Of a DNA stretch of 64,000 nt, positions 11,246 through 23,700 are shown piece after piece. Position 1 is the stretch's first letter, and every line of letters starts with the position of its first letter. The translations under genes were made by a program, and so were the position numbers. Under the pieces are notes generated by a model. It was not told where the DNA came from. It saw nothing but the letters and a program-made list of their open reading frames with translations, and did no database searches. Source of the DNA: Typha latifolia (lineage: Eukaryota; Streptophyta; Magnoliopsida; Poales; Typhaceae); assembly GCA_019914945.1 (NCBI GenBank), contig CM034108.1, forward strand, positions 7,264,001 to 7,328,000, in the 5' to 3' direction.

Positions 11246-11913
11246 TGTTATGAACCGAATTCAACCTGAATCAAGCTCGGGTGTAGGAAGACAGTTCGTG
11301 CAGTTCGACAAAATTATTCACTAGAAATTGTACCGTCGTTGAAAATTACAAAACTAGATGGATTCGATCCATAACTTCCTCATCTATGTTTTTAGTATTT
11401 ACGCCCTTCACAGATTCGGATCACTGCTATGGGTCAAATACGAGGAGTTTCGGTGGAAAGGTTGGTGATAGAAGTGATGGTAATGGTGGATATGAAATGG
11501 ATGTGGGTTATGATAGGGATTGCTCGAGTGTTGTAGGGTGAAGGAAGAGAAAGGAGAAGCGAGTCACTGTCCCAAGAAGGAGAGAGGGTTCGACAAACGA
11601 GGGAGCCTAGGGGTAACTGACGTCGAGAGTGCACGGCTAGGGTTTAAGAGAGGTGGGAGAAGTTTTTAGTCTAGAATAAAGAAGAAAGGATAACTTGATA
11701 ATTTCATTCATAATACCTAATGAGACTACCATCCACATTATATATTGGTGGCTAACCTAGAAAAAACAACCTAATAATATCGACATAATACAAGCACTCT
11801 CCTCGAGTGCATTCGAATGCCTCTCGGGCATGTTCAAATGTAGTTTGAGCGGTCTCTATATGTGTGAATGCATTCAGGTGTTTGAATGCACCTGCAAGAA
11901 ACTTTATTTATCA
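11246..11913 (-). repeat. Reverse-strand LTR of the TGATAC gypsy family (approximate ends)
   Basis: On the minus strand it plausibly runs from TGATAAATAAAG (11913) to CATAACA (11246). It contains a decayed block of GTTCGAATGC-like words near 11800-11890 and a 3' part near 11350-11420 (ACTTCCTCATCTATG, TTTACGCCCTTCACAGATTC on plus) that matches the reverse LTR at 55383. Confidence 0.6.
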
Positions 11914-12451
11914 AGGAAACATAGAAATTAAAACAAAAAATAGAACCACAAGTCAAATCCTAACATTATGACCTAATTTTGACTACTTGTTCGAGTTCGA
12001 GTTCGTGTGTAGGAAAGTGCAAAATGGCAGCGGTAATGGGATAAAGCATAAAGTTTAATGAGGGGAGAAGTAGACTGTACTCTTAGGGTCAAGAAGGGAC
12101 GATCGGATGTAAGGGAAAGGTGGCGGCCATGGCCGAGGACAATGCTCGGTAAGAGAATGGGAGGTTGCATGAGAGGGAGAGGTTGAGGGAGATAGGGATT
12201 TAGGTCAAAATTCCAATTCATTCAATAATCTAAATGTGGTCCACACCTAAGTATATATAGGTGGCCACGTACAAGTCGGTTTGGCTAGCCCAACTACATC
12301 AACTCAAGTCTAACTAAAGTTGAAAGCAAATTGAACCTAATATGAGGACTAAATTGCAAAAGAAATTCAACTAATTAGACTAAGGGGTTTCGACCTCTAT
12401 TAGACTCAACCTGAGACGGCTGGCTCTCCTTAGATAGTAAATGAGTACAAA
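11914..12451. repeat. Unclassified LTR-like sequence, no gene
   Basis: There is no coding signal. It has GA-rich stretches, a TTCGAGTTCGAGTTCG word near 11990, and an end resembling a reversed LTR promoter (CCTATATATACTTAGGTG on the minus strand near 12250). It is probably an old reverse-strand LTR fragment; I could not define its ends. Confidence 0.35.
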
Positions 12452-12621
12452 CCTATTGTAACAACCAAAAAAATATATATTTATTCATTGCATGGCACGA
12501 CAGCCTCGTGCCATGCAGTGGCAGTTAGGAAGGGCGCTGGCTGTCGTGCCATGCAGTGGCAGTTAGGAAGGGCGCCACGCACCCCAAGCGCTGGCCCCCG
12601 CCGCCACTGCTGCAACCTCCC

Positions 12622-12690
12622 TCCCCACCGTCTCTCTCTCTCTTTCGGTCTCTCTCTCACTTTTCTCCTTCTCTCTCTCTCTCTCGAACA

Positions 12691-12733
<43 letters not shown>

Positions 12734-12970
12734 TCTCTCTCTCTTCCCCCCCTCCCCCCTCTCTCCCTCTCTCTTATCTCTCTTTGTCGGCTTCCTTTTA
12801 GGACCGCCGGAGGAATGAGCCGTCGGCGAGAGCCCGGCCGTTGAGTGGCCACCAGTGGTCGCACCCCTCCCCCACGGACCAACTCTCTTCTCCCTTCTTC
12901 TTTCTTCTTCTTCTTCTTCTTCTTCTTCTTCTCTTTCTTCTTCTTCTCCTCCTCCTCCTCCTTTCTTTTT
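12622..12970 (+). repeat. (CT)n and (TTC)n polypyrimidine tracts in LTR U3
   Basis: Almost pure CT runs (for example 12694-12729) followed by a TTC run (12901-12955). They create long Ser/Leu/Phe or Arg/Glu frames on both strands that are not genes. Equivalent tracts occur in the other large LTRs of the window. Confidence 0.9.
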
Positions 12971-15900
12971 TTTTCTTTGCACCCTACAAGTGGTGCTGGG
13001 CTCACCTAGCACCCTTGCTACACATAGGTGCTAGGCTCGGCCCAGCACCTGCTATGTTAAGATGCTGGGCCGAGCCCAACACTATGTATATCTTTATATA
13101 TATATATATACACACACATGTGTGTGTGTGTGTTCATATATGCATATTATTAATTACCAATTATATTTGTTTAGGTTATTAATTATTCAAGTAGTTTAGT
13201 TAATTAATGTATTTAATTTATATGAATTAAATATAATTATATTATAGTTAGTAAATAAATCTAATTATATCATGTTTACCAAAATACCTGCAACATAAAA
13301 TACTATTTTCATCCTAGGTAGGTAATAGTAATTATTAGGGTTATGTACACATATTCTTGGGTAATTATTTGTAGTAACTTAATTCTTATTTTCTTAATTA
13401 TCAAAGAGAATAATAGACAGATAATTATATTTTAAATACACTATTAAATAATATAATTATGGTTAATAAATAACAAAACAAATATAGAAATGAAGAGTAC
13501 ATAATTACAACAAGAAACTATCTTTTTGCCGGGTTAATTATAATGAATAGAAAGACTGACATTATTTGTTATAAATAATTTCAGATCCCGACCCCCCTGT
13601 TCAAGACCCTATGGACCTAGCTATCGAGGTTTGATTGTTGTCGTAGGAACGTGAACGAGTGGTTGTTTGGTATTTGCAATGGAGGTGAGTAGTCTAATCA
13701 TTTAGACACCTTTCTCAAATTAGGTTATATTATATATTATGTACATATATGTTTTGGCCTCCAGCATGATTATATGACTTTATTTAGAAATGATTACAGT
13801 CGAGCATATTTTTATTATGCATAGAATTAGGCTGATCTTGGATATGAGTATGGTGATGATAAATAGAGATTATTATACTGTTATGACTTTGTGTCGAAGT
13901 GATTTCTAGTATGAGTGTGCATGTGATAGACTAGCAGGAGTATGCATATGTTAGATACATGGTTGGAATCTACATTGTATCATTTTTCTCTTGATTCCTG
14001 TTCCACTTAAATTTTTGTTATGCATTGACTCATTATCGTACTGGATTTATGCATGTGATCTGACATTTAGAAAGAAAGCATGAAATATGATTGATAGGAT
14101 AGTTGATAGAAAGCGTGAGGATACCCGAGTAGGTGCCAGGGTTAGGGGTGCCTAGAGTAATGATTATAGTCACTGATATGCGATATCTCATGGCCCATGT
14201 CCGAGGTCAGTTGAGTCTGTACGCACAAACAATCGGACACATGCCATTTCCTAGGGCATATGTGGCGAGTTATCCTCACGAGGTTTCTATCAACTATGTG
14301 GGTGCCCGGTCTGGATAGATGTTGATACCGTAGCGGGTGGCGTAGTATGATTATATTTGAGATACTCTTGCGGATGGTAGAGTATGCTCTGAGCCTCCGG
14401 ACATGATGTTGAGACCGAGTACCGGATGTTGACCGTGCATAGTGGTCTACTATGATGATATTGTACTGAGATGTCGGTGATGATCGTGATGTTGATAAAT
14501 GCATATAATTTCATTATCATCTGATTATCTGATTATTGAGTGGTCAATATACATCATATATAGTTGCATTTGATGTCATAGCATCGTCATGGTCGGCATG
14601 CACCATGTGTTGTATTTGAGAGAGAGATATGATGATCGTATGACGTGGTGACATATTTATTCAGTGTCGAGAATTATATATTTTTATTAGTTATGGCATA
14701 TTATCTATTTTTTGCTTATATACTATTGAGGATGCATTCATATACTTATTCATGACATGATGTTATTTCTGATTCATATTATCCAGTATATGATTTACTC
14801 TTTGTTTGACTTCACTGATTCAGGATAAGGTCTATTCACTGAGCCTTTAGCTCATGACTCTCTTTGTTTTCTCTTTTCCACCAACCCAAGTTAACGAGTG
14901 GAGCAGGATACTCCCTTAGAGGCCTTACCGGTGAGTGAGGAGTAGAATGTGGTTAGTGTTATATGATAGATAAATTATCTTATCTAATGTATTAGTGGAC
15001 ATCCTCCAAAGTGTGTATGAAACACCCAAACCTCCAAATACACGTGTAAACCGCGTGGGTACATCCCCCCACGCGGTGCATCACATGACCTATTAGTACA
15101 AGAATTTCACAAGGCACACAATAGCACAACTTCACCATAAATAAAACTCAACCAAGAGTCCGGATAAAAATTCCACAGGCCATAACAAGCCTTCTAAATA
15201 CACATCCAAAATATATTGTTTAAGTCCAAAATACATCCTTAATCATAACGCCCTCATAGGGGCTTAATACAACTAATAAACATACTGAAAAAAAAGGCTA
15301 TTACTCCTCGCTACCCGCACCTGCGTTCCCTAGTTTTGAAATAATGTCACCACAAGGGGGTGAGCTTACAGCCCAGCAAGTAGGATCCATACAATCTAAA
15401 TAATGCAATCACATGTGTATATATCCAATGTATGCCTATATTTGCTAACAATAACAGTATGCTTATGGAAATGACTTACCATGAGTTATTAAATCAATGC
15501 GATTGATAAAGATTACTAGTCACTATCCTGTAACATGCTAGTTCCTAAACACATCACGATAGGTCCACATCGATATAAAGCTTGATACAATCTCTTATTC
15601 ATACACATCTCAATCATAGTGTTTACATGTTATGTACGGCAATAAAAGAGCAGTTTAGTCATCTCATGTCTAGCAAAGCATTAATCATACTTATCATCGC
15701 TCACCGCTATTCACCACACAGGGTAAATACTCTCAAGAAACAATCATCCATCACATAATCATCCATCATCTCATACATTGAGGGGGGATATATATACATC
15801 TAGCGGTAATGTCACCTACACGTGTATGGCGACACTACAAGTGACCGGTTGTTTGTGGCCATCAGACTAAGGACCCCGGTCGTAAGCCCATATCTCACTC

Positions 15901-16889
15901 TCTCTAAATCATCACCGCCCTCAGTGGGAGAATCGGGAGCCCTCGGCTCATTAACAGACACCCTAACCCTGCGTCGTCGGGTACTGCTAGAGTTATATCC
16001 CTGCGTCACAATCATGTTCTTTTATCATCATAGTCTAGTCTTGACTATGTAGTATAACTACCTGAATGCCACACAGGCTCCCGACCTCAGGTGTAGGCCG
16101 CTAATAGTATAGTCATATAAAATACACTATACCCTTAACCCTAGGCTGAGTGAGTAAGGGGAGAAACTTGACATGTTAGTTCGGCCTCGGCTTCAGGGAA
16201 GTACTGCCTAGTAAGAATCCGACTACTAATGATATGTGGAAGTGGTGCAGTGTCTATAAGTGTATAAAGCATGTCATAGTCATCATGATCGTTATATTCT
16301 ATATTTACAACAAATATACATCTATGCAAGGGTATACCATACAGGATACATATAGAGCATTATCACACTAATGCTTATGCTATATTAACATTCTCATAAT
16401 ATTATGATGAGCAAGTTATCAATAACTGCATACGTAAAGATATAACATGGTGTACTAAATGTATGCATTAATACCGACATTTCTTATAGTGTCATGACAA
16501 GTATAATGACTATAATTATATTATTCTAGATTTGTATAACTCTACTCGCTCGGGGGGTCTCCACAGTATGGTAAATCTCGTCAGCTAGTTGACTCCTCCA
16601 GAATCCCAAAATCCTCCTCATGTGGTGTCAATCCTATTAATTCACGCAAATAACGCCATACGTAAGGAACTAATAGAATTAATTATCTTATTAGAGCATT
16701 TATGTTTGGCAAATACATGAGTCAAGGGTCTCCTAGGGCGAGTCCTATGTTATCCTAAAATTCACATGATACTAAATTGTCATTACGGGGTTAGGCTAAT
16801 TAAATTAGGTGGAAATAGATAAACGGGGTTATAAAGTCCAAATGGTCCCAAATGGGCTAGGCTAGAGATATTGGGTTAGGCTCAAACCT

Positions 16890-17135
16890 AACCCAATAGG
16901 CAAAGGGGGCCTTGGTGGGCTGCAATTGGACTGCAGCTCACAAGGTCGGCTGAAGTGGGCTAGGGTCCAACCACAGCCCACCAAAGGCTTGGTTGGTGGG
17001 CTGCGGTTTGCAGCCCACCCAACTCAAGCCTAATGGGCTGCAGTCTGGACCGCAGCCCACCAAGGAGGGCCCGTGGGCTACAGTCTGACTGCAGCCTACG
17101 AGGGCTCAGTGGGCTGTGGTATGACCGCAGCCCAC
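16890..17135. repeat. Tandem self-complementary repeats inside the reverse solo LTR
   Basis: Four to five degenerate units of about 45-60 bp, each pairing GTGGGCTGCAG-type with CTGCAGCCCAC-type halves (for example around 17000, 17040, 17080 and 17115), so each can fold into a short hairpin. Confidence 0.7.
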
Positions 17136-17138
17136 TAA

Positions 17139-18317
17139 GAGCATCTCCAATGCTTGCTCCATATTTGGAGCCCAAAGGCTCCAAATATGGAGCCAAAAAT
17201 GGAGCAAGAGCCCGGTGCACTCCAATGCACCGGGCTCCATATATATTATAATAATAATATAATATATATATTATTATATTAGCTATTTTAAATTACTTAA
17301 TAAATCATCTTAGCGTTATTATTTTTTATTAAAAAATATATGGTTAGAAAACTCTCATCGAGATCTTTAAAATAAGATTAATATTCAATAGTTTTAGAAG
17401 TAATTTTAAATTATTAATTTTTTAATCAAACGCATCGAAATTACATTACACGAAATAAACATTGAAATAAGCACTACATGTCATTAACTACAAATATCAA
17501 AATTACATTACCTAAAATAAGTAGAAATTAACCAAATATAATAAAAGCAATAGATGTTTAATATTCTGGTAAGTCATCTCCGTAGCCACTGGTTCCGATT
17601 CCGTAGCCGCCTTCTCTTTCTTGACTATGTTCACCTTCTTGCGATGAACCTCCGACTTAAAAATGAAAATGAATATTGCTTATGGAAGAGGCACGGGAAC
17701 GAAGGAAAATAAATTTTAATATAATTTTTATTTGATGTATTTCATTTTTAATGTATTTCATGTTTGATGTATTTCATATCTAATGTATTTTAATTTTTAA
17801 TATTTACATTGGGGATAATTTTGAGTAATTATATTTCAGGATATATAATTTATTAGACTCATTTTTATAAATAATAAAAAAATTTAAATTTAAATTAACT
17901 CAAAAATAATTTAATATTAGACTCATTTTTATAAATAATAAAAAAATTAAAATTAAAATTAACTCAAAAGTAATTTAATATTAGACTCATTTTAAAGGTC
18001 TCGATGAGACCTTTCCAATGGTATTATTTTTGTTAAAAACCGATTAGTAAAACTAATTATATACTTAGCTTAACTAACTAAATTATTTAACAAAGGATAC
18101 AAATGGAATTAAAATTATTGAATATAACACTTATTGGGCAATTTTGGCATTTTCAAAAATTTGATGTGACAAATGGAGCCCGGCTCCATTTTCATGGTGG
18201 GGCTCCAAATTTGGAGCCCCACTATTCATGGCTCCAAATTTGGAGCCCCATATAGAGCCCGGTTGGAGCTTCACCGGGCTCCAAATTTGGAGTTTTGGAG
18301 CCCGGTTGGAGATGCTC
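17139..18317. mobile_element. Harbinger-like nonautonomous DNA element (inner layer of nest)
   Basis: Terminal inverted repeats GAGCATCTCCAA / TTGGAGATGCTC enclose 1,179 bp, with a 3-bp TAA duplication at 17136-17138 and 18318-18320; TAA/TTA targets and 3-bp duplications are typical of PIF/Harbinger. The interior is AT-rich and has no transposase. Many GGCTCC/GGAGCC words lie near both ends, including perfect 18-bp palindromes at 18201-18218 and 18230-18247 and two strong hairpins at 17156-17193 and 17208-17237. It is larger than a classic MITE, so it may be a deletion derivative. Confidence 0.8.
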
Positions 18318-19109
18318 TAAGGTGGGTGTGGGGGGTTAAACAACCCCCCCCTTACCCTCCCTCGGTATTTCTCTTCCGAGGGAGGAGACGAAGGGAGAGC
18401 GGAAAGGCCGACGGGCTGCGACACTGGCGGCGCGGCGCGGCGCGGCATGAGGCCGACGGTGCTGGCGGCACAGCACGAGGCCAAGGAGGGGAAGTAACAG
18501 GGGAGAAAAAGGAAAAAGAGGAGGAGGGCTTACCGAAAGGGGGGGTTGGTCGGCAAGCTCGGCGACTCCGGCGTCGGCAACCCACGAGAAGGAGATGGAG
18601 AGAGGTAGTGAGGTGGAGAAATGGCGTGGTCGAGGAGGGGAAGATGGGGATTAATGGAGGTGGGGGGAGGGTAGCGTGCACGGCAAGGGAAAGTGAAGAA
18701 GAAGGAGAAGAGGGGATGGGGGGCAGAGTGGCAGGGGTTGACGCGGCGCGTGCGTCAGTCAAAGGGAATTTTTTTTTTATAATTTGGGGTGTTACAGTGT
18801 ATGTATCATTGTCTTATATTTTAATAGGTGATTTTGTACTTGTATAATTATGTATATACTACTGTTGTGTATATGTAGTTGTGAAAAGCTCTTGACGATT
18901 TATTATGGCATGTGTGGGGCCCAAGTAGGGTTATATGTATGCTGATGACAGTTAGACTTGAGTTATTCTTAGTTTAGATATTGTGGATAAAATTATGATG
19001 TTGATACAAGTTTATTTGATTGTCAGTAACTAACCAAATAGTCAGATGCCATACATGTGCCATGTAAGCTCGTGCCATGCATATACTTGGGTTCGGGTGT
19101 TACACCTAT

Positions 19110-20370
19110 TGGACTATGTAACACCCTCTATAAGATTATCTCAAAGCTACTTGCAGTTACCCAACTTTATCAGTCTGGCAAGTGATCTAATTGCTGATGG
19201 TGCATGGAACCAATCGCTCATTCACAGCATCTTCCCACCACAACTACTACATTTATCCTTAGCTCTTACCTTAGTCCTCACTAAATCGAGCAGCTTGACA
19301 AGCTCTTATAGTCAATGACAAAGAATGGTGTCTTCTCAGCTAAAGCCGCTTACAATGCAGTATCCAATGGCGACTGGCTCAGCTCATCCTCGAATAGTAA
19401 CTCGAGAAAGATATGGTCTATAATCTAGTGCAAAAAAACTTTACTACCTAGAGTCAAAACTTTTCTTTGGAGGTGCTTAGCTCGTGCTTTCCAAGTCAGA
19501 ACCATCCTTCACAGAGGATTGCTAGAAATCGAAGAGACTTGTCCCATGTGCTCATCTTACAGTGAAACCATCGAACACATCTTCTTCAACTGTCCTTTTG
19601 CAAGAGCCACTTGGCACAAGCATTAGAATTTCTGCTCACTGACTACTTGTTGGAAGACTGGATTACTAAGTTGTCCCCACGGAATGTTACCTACTGCTTC
19701 TACCTCACCAGCATTTGGAATGCAAGATGTGACTAAGTTTTCCGCAACAAGTAAGCTTCCCCGAGAGAAGTAGCCCACAAGGCAAATGAGCTCATATCTT
19801 GTAGCCCTAGACCGCTTATGAGCTTCCAGGATAAGGTGGGTTGCGCCTCTCAACTTTCAGACCCTAGTGCCCTTCCACCCTGGCAAGTTGGGTTGACGCA
19901 GTTTTGGTGCAATGGATTTATGCGGGGAATTGGCATCTACATCAGTCTTAGCCCCTCCTCCCCTCCCCTACCAATTTCTATCTTTCTTGATGGCTGCCCT
20001 AGCCTGCTGCACAGTGAATCTCAAGCCATCTTAGCAGGTTTTAAGGAGCTTAGCAAAATCCATACTACTGATAAAATGCAGCTCTTTAGCGACTGCCAAG
20101 TGGCAGTTAACTAGATCAACAATTCTGATGTCATTCCTGATTGGTCTATGCACCACGTCGTCGAAAACCGTAAATTGCACCTTTCAAAGTATCCATGAAT
20201 TAAGTTAGATTTTACCGGCAAATATAACAATCTCTTTGCCCACAATTTGGTCCAATATGCTCTTCGCTCCAAGACTTCTAAAACTTGGTCAGGGGAGCAG
20301 CTGGAATCTTTCTGTAATACAATCTAACTCTTATAAAATCGGTCTACGGACATTCTTTTGAAAAAAAAAT
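19110..20370 (+). pseudogene. LINE retrotransposon 3' remnant (RT end, zinc-binding domain, RNase H)
   Basis: Plus-strand text in shifting frames gives VSDLIADGAWNQSLIHSIF, then NGVFSAKAAYNAV, then RVKTFLWRCLARAFQVRTIL with a Cys/His-rich zf-RVT-like end (CPMCSS...HIFFNCPFARATWH near 19540-19615). A plant-type RNase H piece (SESQAILAGFKELSK, LFSDCQVAV) follows near 20005-20110. This order is characteristic of plant L1-like LINEs. The piece ends in an A-run at 20361. Multiple stops and shifts make it dead. The 5' side was lost, or lies beyond the solo LTR that ends at 19104. Confidence 0.75.
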
Positions 20371-20464
20371 CAACAGTTTTTTAACCACCCGATTTCATAT
20401 TTAAGTTCTGAATAACTTTTGGGAGGGCTAGCTTGGTCTAAAAGTCGCCAATCTTTTCGATCCC
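20371..20464 (+). promoter_or_regulatory. Upstream sequence of the RING gene
   Basis: A short single-copy-looking interval between the LINE A-run and the TATA box. I recognise no further motif in it with confidence. Confidence 0.3.
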
Positions 20465-20470
20465 TATAAA
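20465..20470 (+). promoter_or_regulatory. Candidate TATA box of the RING-finger gene
   Basis: TATAAA within CCCTATAAATTAAG, 322 bp before the start codon. Transcription would begin near 20495, close to the CT-rich ATCCTCTCTCTCTAG typical of plant leaders. That leaves a leader of roughly 300 nt with no obvious intron. The promoter lies only about 100 bp from the LINE A-run. Confidence 0.5.
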
Positions 20471-20791
20471 TTAAGAAAACGCAAGCCCAAATCTCATTCA
20501 ATCCTCTCTCTCTAGTGACTGACAAATTAAACGAATCAAACCGATTTATTGGTTGTCAAAGGCAGCGTCGGTAACGAATCCGTCCCCCTTTTCCCCTGTT
20601 ACCAAATTTAACCCATCCCCAACGGTTACTTTTTACTATCATTGCCCCAAAACAGGCGTTTCCCTCCTTCCCCCTCCCATTTTAAGCCCTCTTAGAATAG
20701 TAATAAATTACCAAAATGTAGCCCCACCACCGGTCTCCTACACAGAAACACCCTAATCTCGTCCCATCCTCTTCCTCACCGTACCTCCACA

Positions 20792-23700
20792 ATGGCATCG
20801 TCGGTGGCAAGCATGCCTCGCGAGGACTGGCGGGACCCCCACCGCCTCTCCGTCTTCGGGCCCCACACCAGCAGCCTCAAGAAGATCCTCGTCCGGGAGA
20901 ACCCGCACGTTCCCATCCCCTTGACTTCCTCCTCGACGTCAACCTCGTTGACCGGTTCGAAGGATGCCCCCAATGCTACCTTCTCGCGGAGCGCGTCCTC
21001 CTCCTCTTCCACTTCTTGCATCCTCAACGACGCAAGCTCCCGCGGCAATGCGAAGAGGCCGCAGTCGCAGATCCTTGACCGCTGGGCCGCGCGCCAGGCG
21101 CGGGAGATGATCACCACCATCGAGCGGCAGGCTTACGAGGCCGAGCTTTCCGCGCTCACCACCTCTAGCCAGCCCGTCGCGGCGCGCGCCGCGTCCTTCC
21201 TCCGCGAGACGTCCCCCGCGCTCTCTGAGACGTCCACCGTAAGCGCATACGCTTCTTGCAGTGGCAGCGGTGTCGATCTCCCGCCGAACGTTCGCGCCTC
21301 GTCGCTGATACAGATGTGGCGGGAGCTTGAGGCGGAGGCAGGGAGCACTCCCACGCATCATGCCTCCAGCGGCGGAGGCAATTCGGCAAACACTAATGCG
21401 GCGTCGCCGTCCTCTTCCCCCACGTCCGTCACCGAGGAGCATACGAGGAATTTTGAACTTTGCAATGAGGATTTCTGGGACTCCGATTTAGCAACGGCGG
21501 CGTTCAGCGAGCCTGTGCATAATTCTTCATCAGGTGAGGGTGAGAATGGCCGTGTCGGCTGCATTGTCAAGATGCTCACATCGGCGAATAAGACCAAAAG
21601 CAATGAGAATGAGTGCTTGATAAGGGAGAATTTGCTATGCTCGGTTCATGAGAGTGTCAGTACAACGAACTTGCCTGTGGTGAAGCATCAGAGGGTGCGG
21701 GGGCGGAGGAAAATCGAAGACTTGGCTGCAAGAATGGAACAGGATAGGAAAAGGGAGCTGAAGGATTTGGTTGAGCGTCAGACAGTGTCGCGTTTCTCAT
21801 ACCGTGGCCGCCTTAAGGTGAGCTATGTCCAAATAGTTATCTTATTTATGTTCAATCCATGAATTTGATTAAATGATTAGGTCGCTTACAATCTAAATGC
21901 ATTCCTCTCTGAGGTTATGGGCATTTGAATTTTTGTTTAATGTTGTGAAATGTGAATTTGACTTTGTCTCTAATTCTTTGTTAGGCTGATTTTATAACGT
22001 GATGTCTTTGTAATCTAGATTGGAGAGGAAGTCATGGATAGTTTTATCTATCTTTGTTGGTGGAGCATTTGATCATGTAATAAAATGCTTCCAAATATTC
22101 AATAGCTGGATTTCTTATTCTGTTCTATTGCTATTATAGCCTTCTTTCTGTTCAAAAATAATGTCATGCATAGTCATCATAATCATGAGTTGGTCTTATG
22201 ATCTATAGCTAAAACTACAATATTAAACTTAGCATGCAGATTCTTCTTGGATAGGATCTTATTTTAGAATATGATGCCCATAATTTTTAATAACTATTCT
22301 AGTATTCTTATCTATATTGGTTAGCTCTTGCATATATACATCATTTGTTTACATTTATCGTGCTTCTGAGTTTATTTCTGATTAAAGAACACTCTCTATC
22401 AAGGCTTTTTGCCTCGTGTTTCTTTCTACATCATCTCTTGCAGGCGATGGAAACTTCTGTTTCTATGGAAATGCTGCTTTTGTAATGTTTTGACATCAAA
22501 TTACAGTACTTAAGAATGTGAAACAAAAGAACATATACATACAATCCTTATGAAATATAGCCAATACCAGTGATACAAAATGTGATTTAAATTCATAGCA
22601 GATTGTTGTAGTTTTTCATTTAACTAAACTGATTTAAATTCTCATGATTGATCAGAGATCAATAAGAGTCGCTAGTAGGCGATATTAACTGGACAAGAAG
22701 ATAGGCTTTTCATTTCACAGCCTTCCAGTCAGAAACAATCTTTTGCACCAGATTCGTTCTCTACATGAATCTTAATTGCATATTAATGAAGCTTTTAGTG
22801 ATGATCTCTATGCATTTTCTGCAGTCAATGCTCAGACTCAGGTTCCTAAAACAAGAAGTGGCAGTTCAATATGAAGTAAGAAATCCATCAAAAACACTAA
22901 AGCAAGAGCAGTTGCAGAACGCAGCTACAATCTCATTTTTAAGGTATTATTCTGCTTCATGTACCATTGTATAATAACTCCTAGTTACCTATTCTTCTGC
23001 GGACAACAATTGTTCTCCTGGATTGTCCTTACTCATAAACCGAAACATTTGGAACATTTCTTGAGAAATTTTATTTTAATCTGGATATTCTATTTAGTAT
23101 AGTTAATTCGTCGTCCTAATTATGTTCTTTATTGGAGCCCCCAAATAAAAGGAAATAAAAAAGAAATAAAAAATAACTATTTTTGTCTCATTGGTGTCAT
23201 ACTATGAAGCACGTACACTTTAAATAGCATGTCGTGTCTGTGTCTGACACTTGTTGGACACTTACACTCATCAGACACTTGTTAGACATGTGTTGGACAC
23301 TTATACAACATATTTGATATTTAAGAAATTATAGAATAAATTCGGACACTCCTTAGACACTTTTGGACACTCTTAAAATACTTTTTGAATATAAGATTTT
23401 ATCATATGTTATAAAAGTTTATAATAGAAATTATCTATTAGAGGAATTTCTTGCATATGCTATAGAAATATAATGCAACAATCACAAGTTAGTGCATCCA
23501 AGAAAATAAATATTAATGCATATTATTGTAAAACATAGATTTTGCCTATGCCATTCACTATAGTTAAGTAATGGTAGTTACTTATTTGTTCTCGTAATAT
23601 TGAATTATATTGTCACGTATTAGTATTATCATTTTTTGGCTTTGTGGTATCATATACATTTTATTTCTTTCGTGAATAATTTATGCATGCCTGTGTATCT

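Larger units (their letters stand above)
15018..18796 (-). mobile_element. Reverse-strand solo LTR (middle layer of nest)
   Basis: Plus-strand ends are TGAAACACCC and GGGTGTTACA, i.e. a minus-strand LTR opening TGTAACACCC. Perfect 5-bp duplications GTGTA lie at 15013-15017 and 18797-18801, splitting the outer LTR between the words CTCCAAAGTGTG and TATGTATCATTG. Its own length is about 2.6 kb after removing the 1,182 bp added by the inner element. The minus-strand U3 (18320-18780) is CT-rich, as in the other large LTRs. No internal region is present. Confidence 0.85.
12457..19104 (+). mobile_element. Solo LTR of a Tekay-related element (outer layer of nest)
   Basis: Begins TGTAACAACC and ends GGGTGTTACA, flanked by perfect 5-bp duplications CCTAT (12452-12456 and 19105-19109). 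Without the nested insertion it is about 2.86 kb. Its U3 has long CT and TTC tracts. From about 13165 onward it aligns with the LTRs at 2226 and 7834, including the GTGAGTAGTC block near 13687. No internal region remains, so it arose by LTR-LTR recombination after integration. Confidence 0.9.

Noticed and set aside
12481..13182. Long overlapping frames rich in Ser/Leu/Phe or Arg/Glu on both strands
   Set aside because: They are translations of CT and TTC tracts in an LTR, open in several frames at once, with no domain.
18173..18847. 224-codon frame with Trp/Gly-rich then Arg/Glu-rich text
   Set aside because: It starts inside the Harbinger-like element, crosses its end and the LTR end, and follows GC- and purine-rich DNA; not a gene.
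20776..21603. Several reverse-strand frames opposite exon 1 of the RING gene
   Set aside because: GC-rich coding DNA often leaves the opposite strand open; the forward frame has the conserved domain and splice structure.
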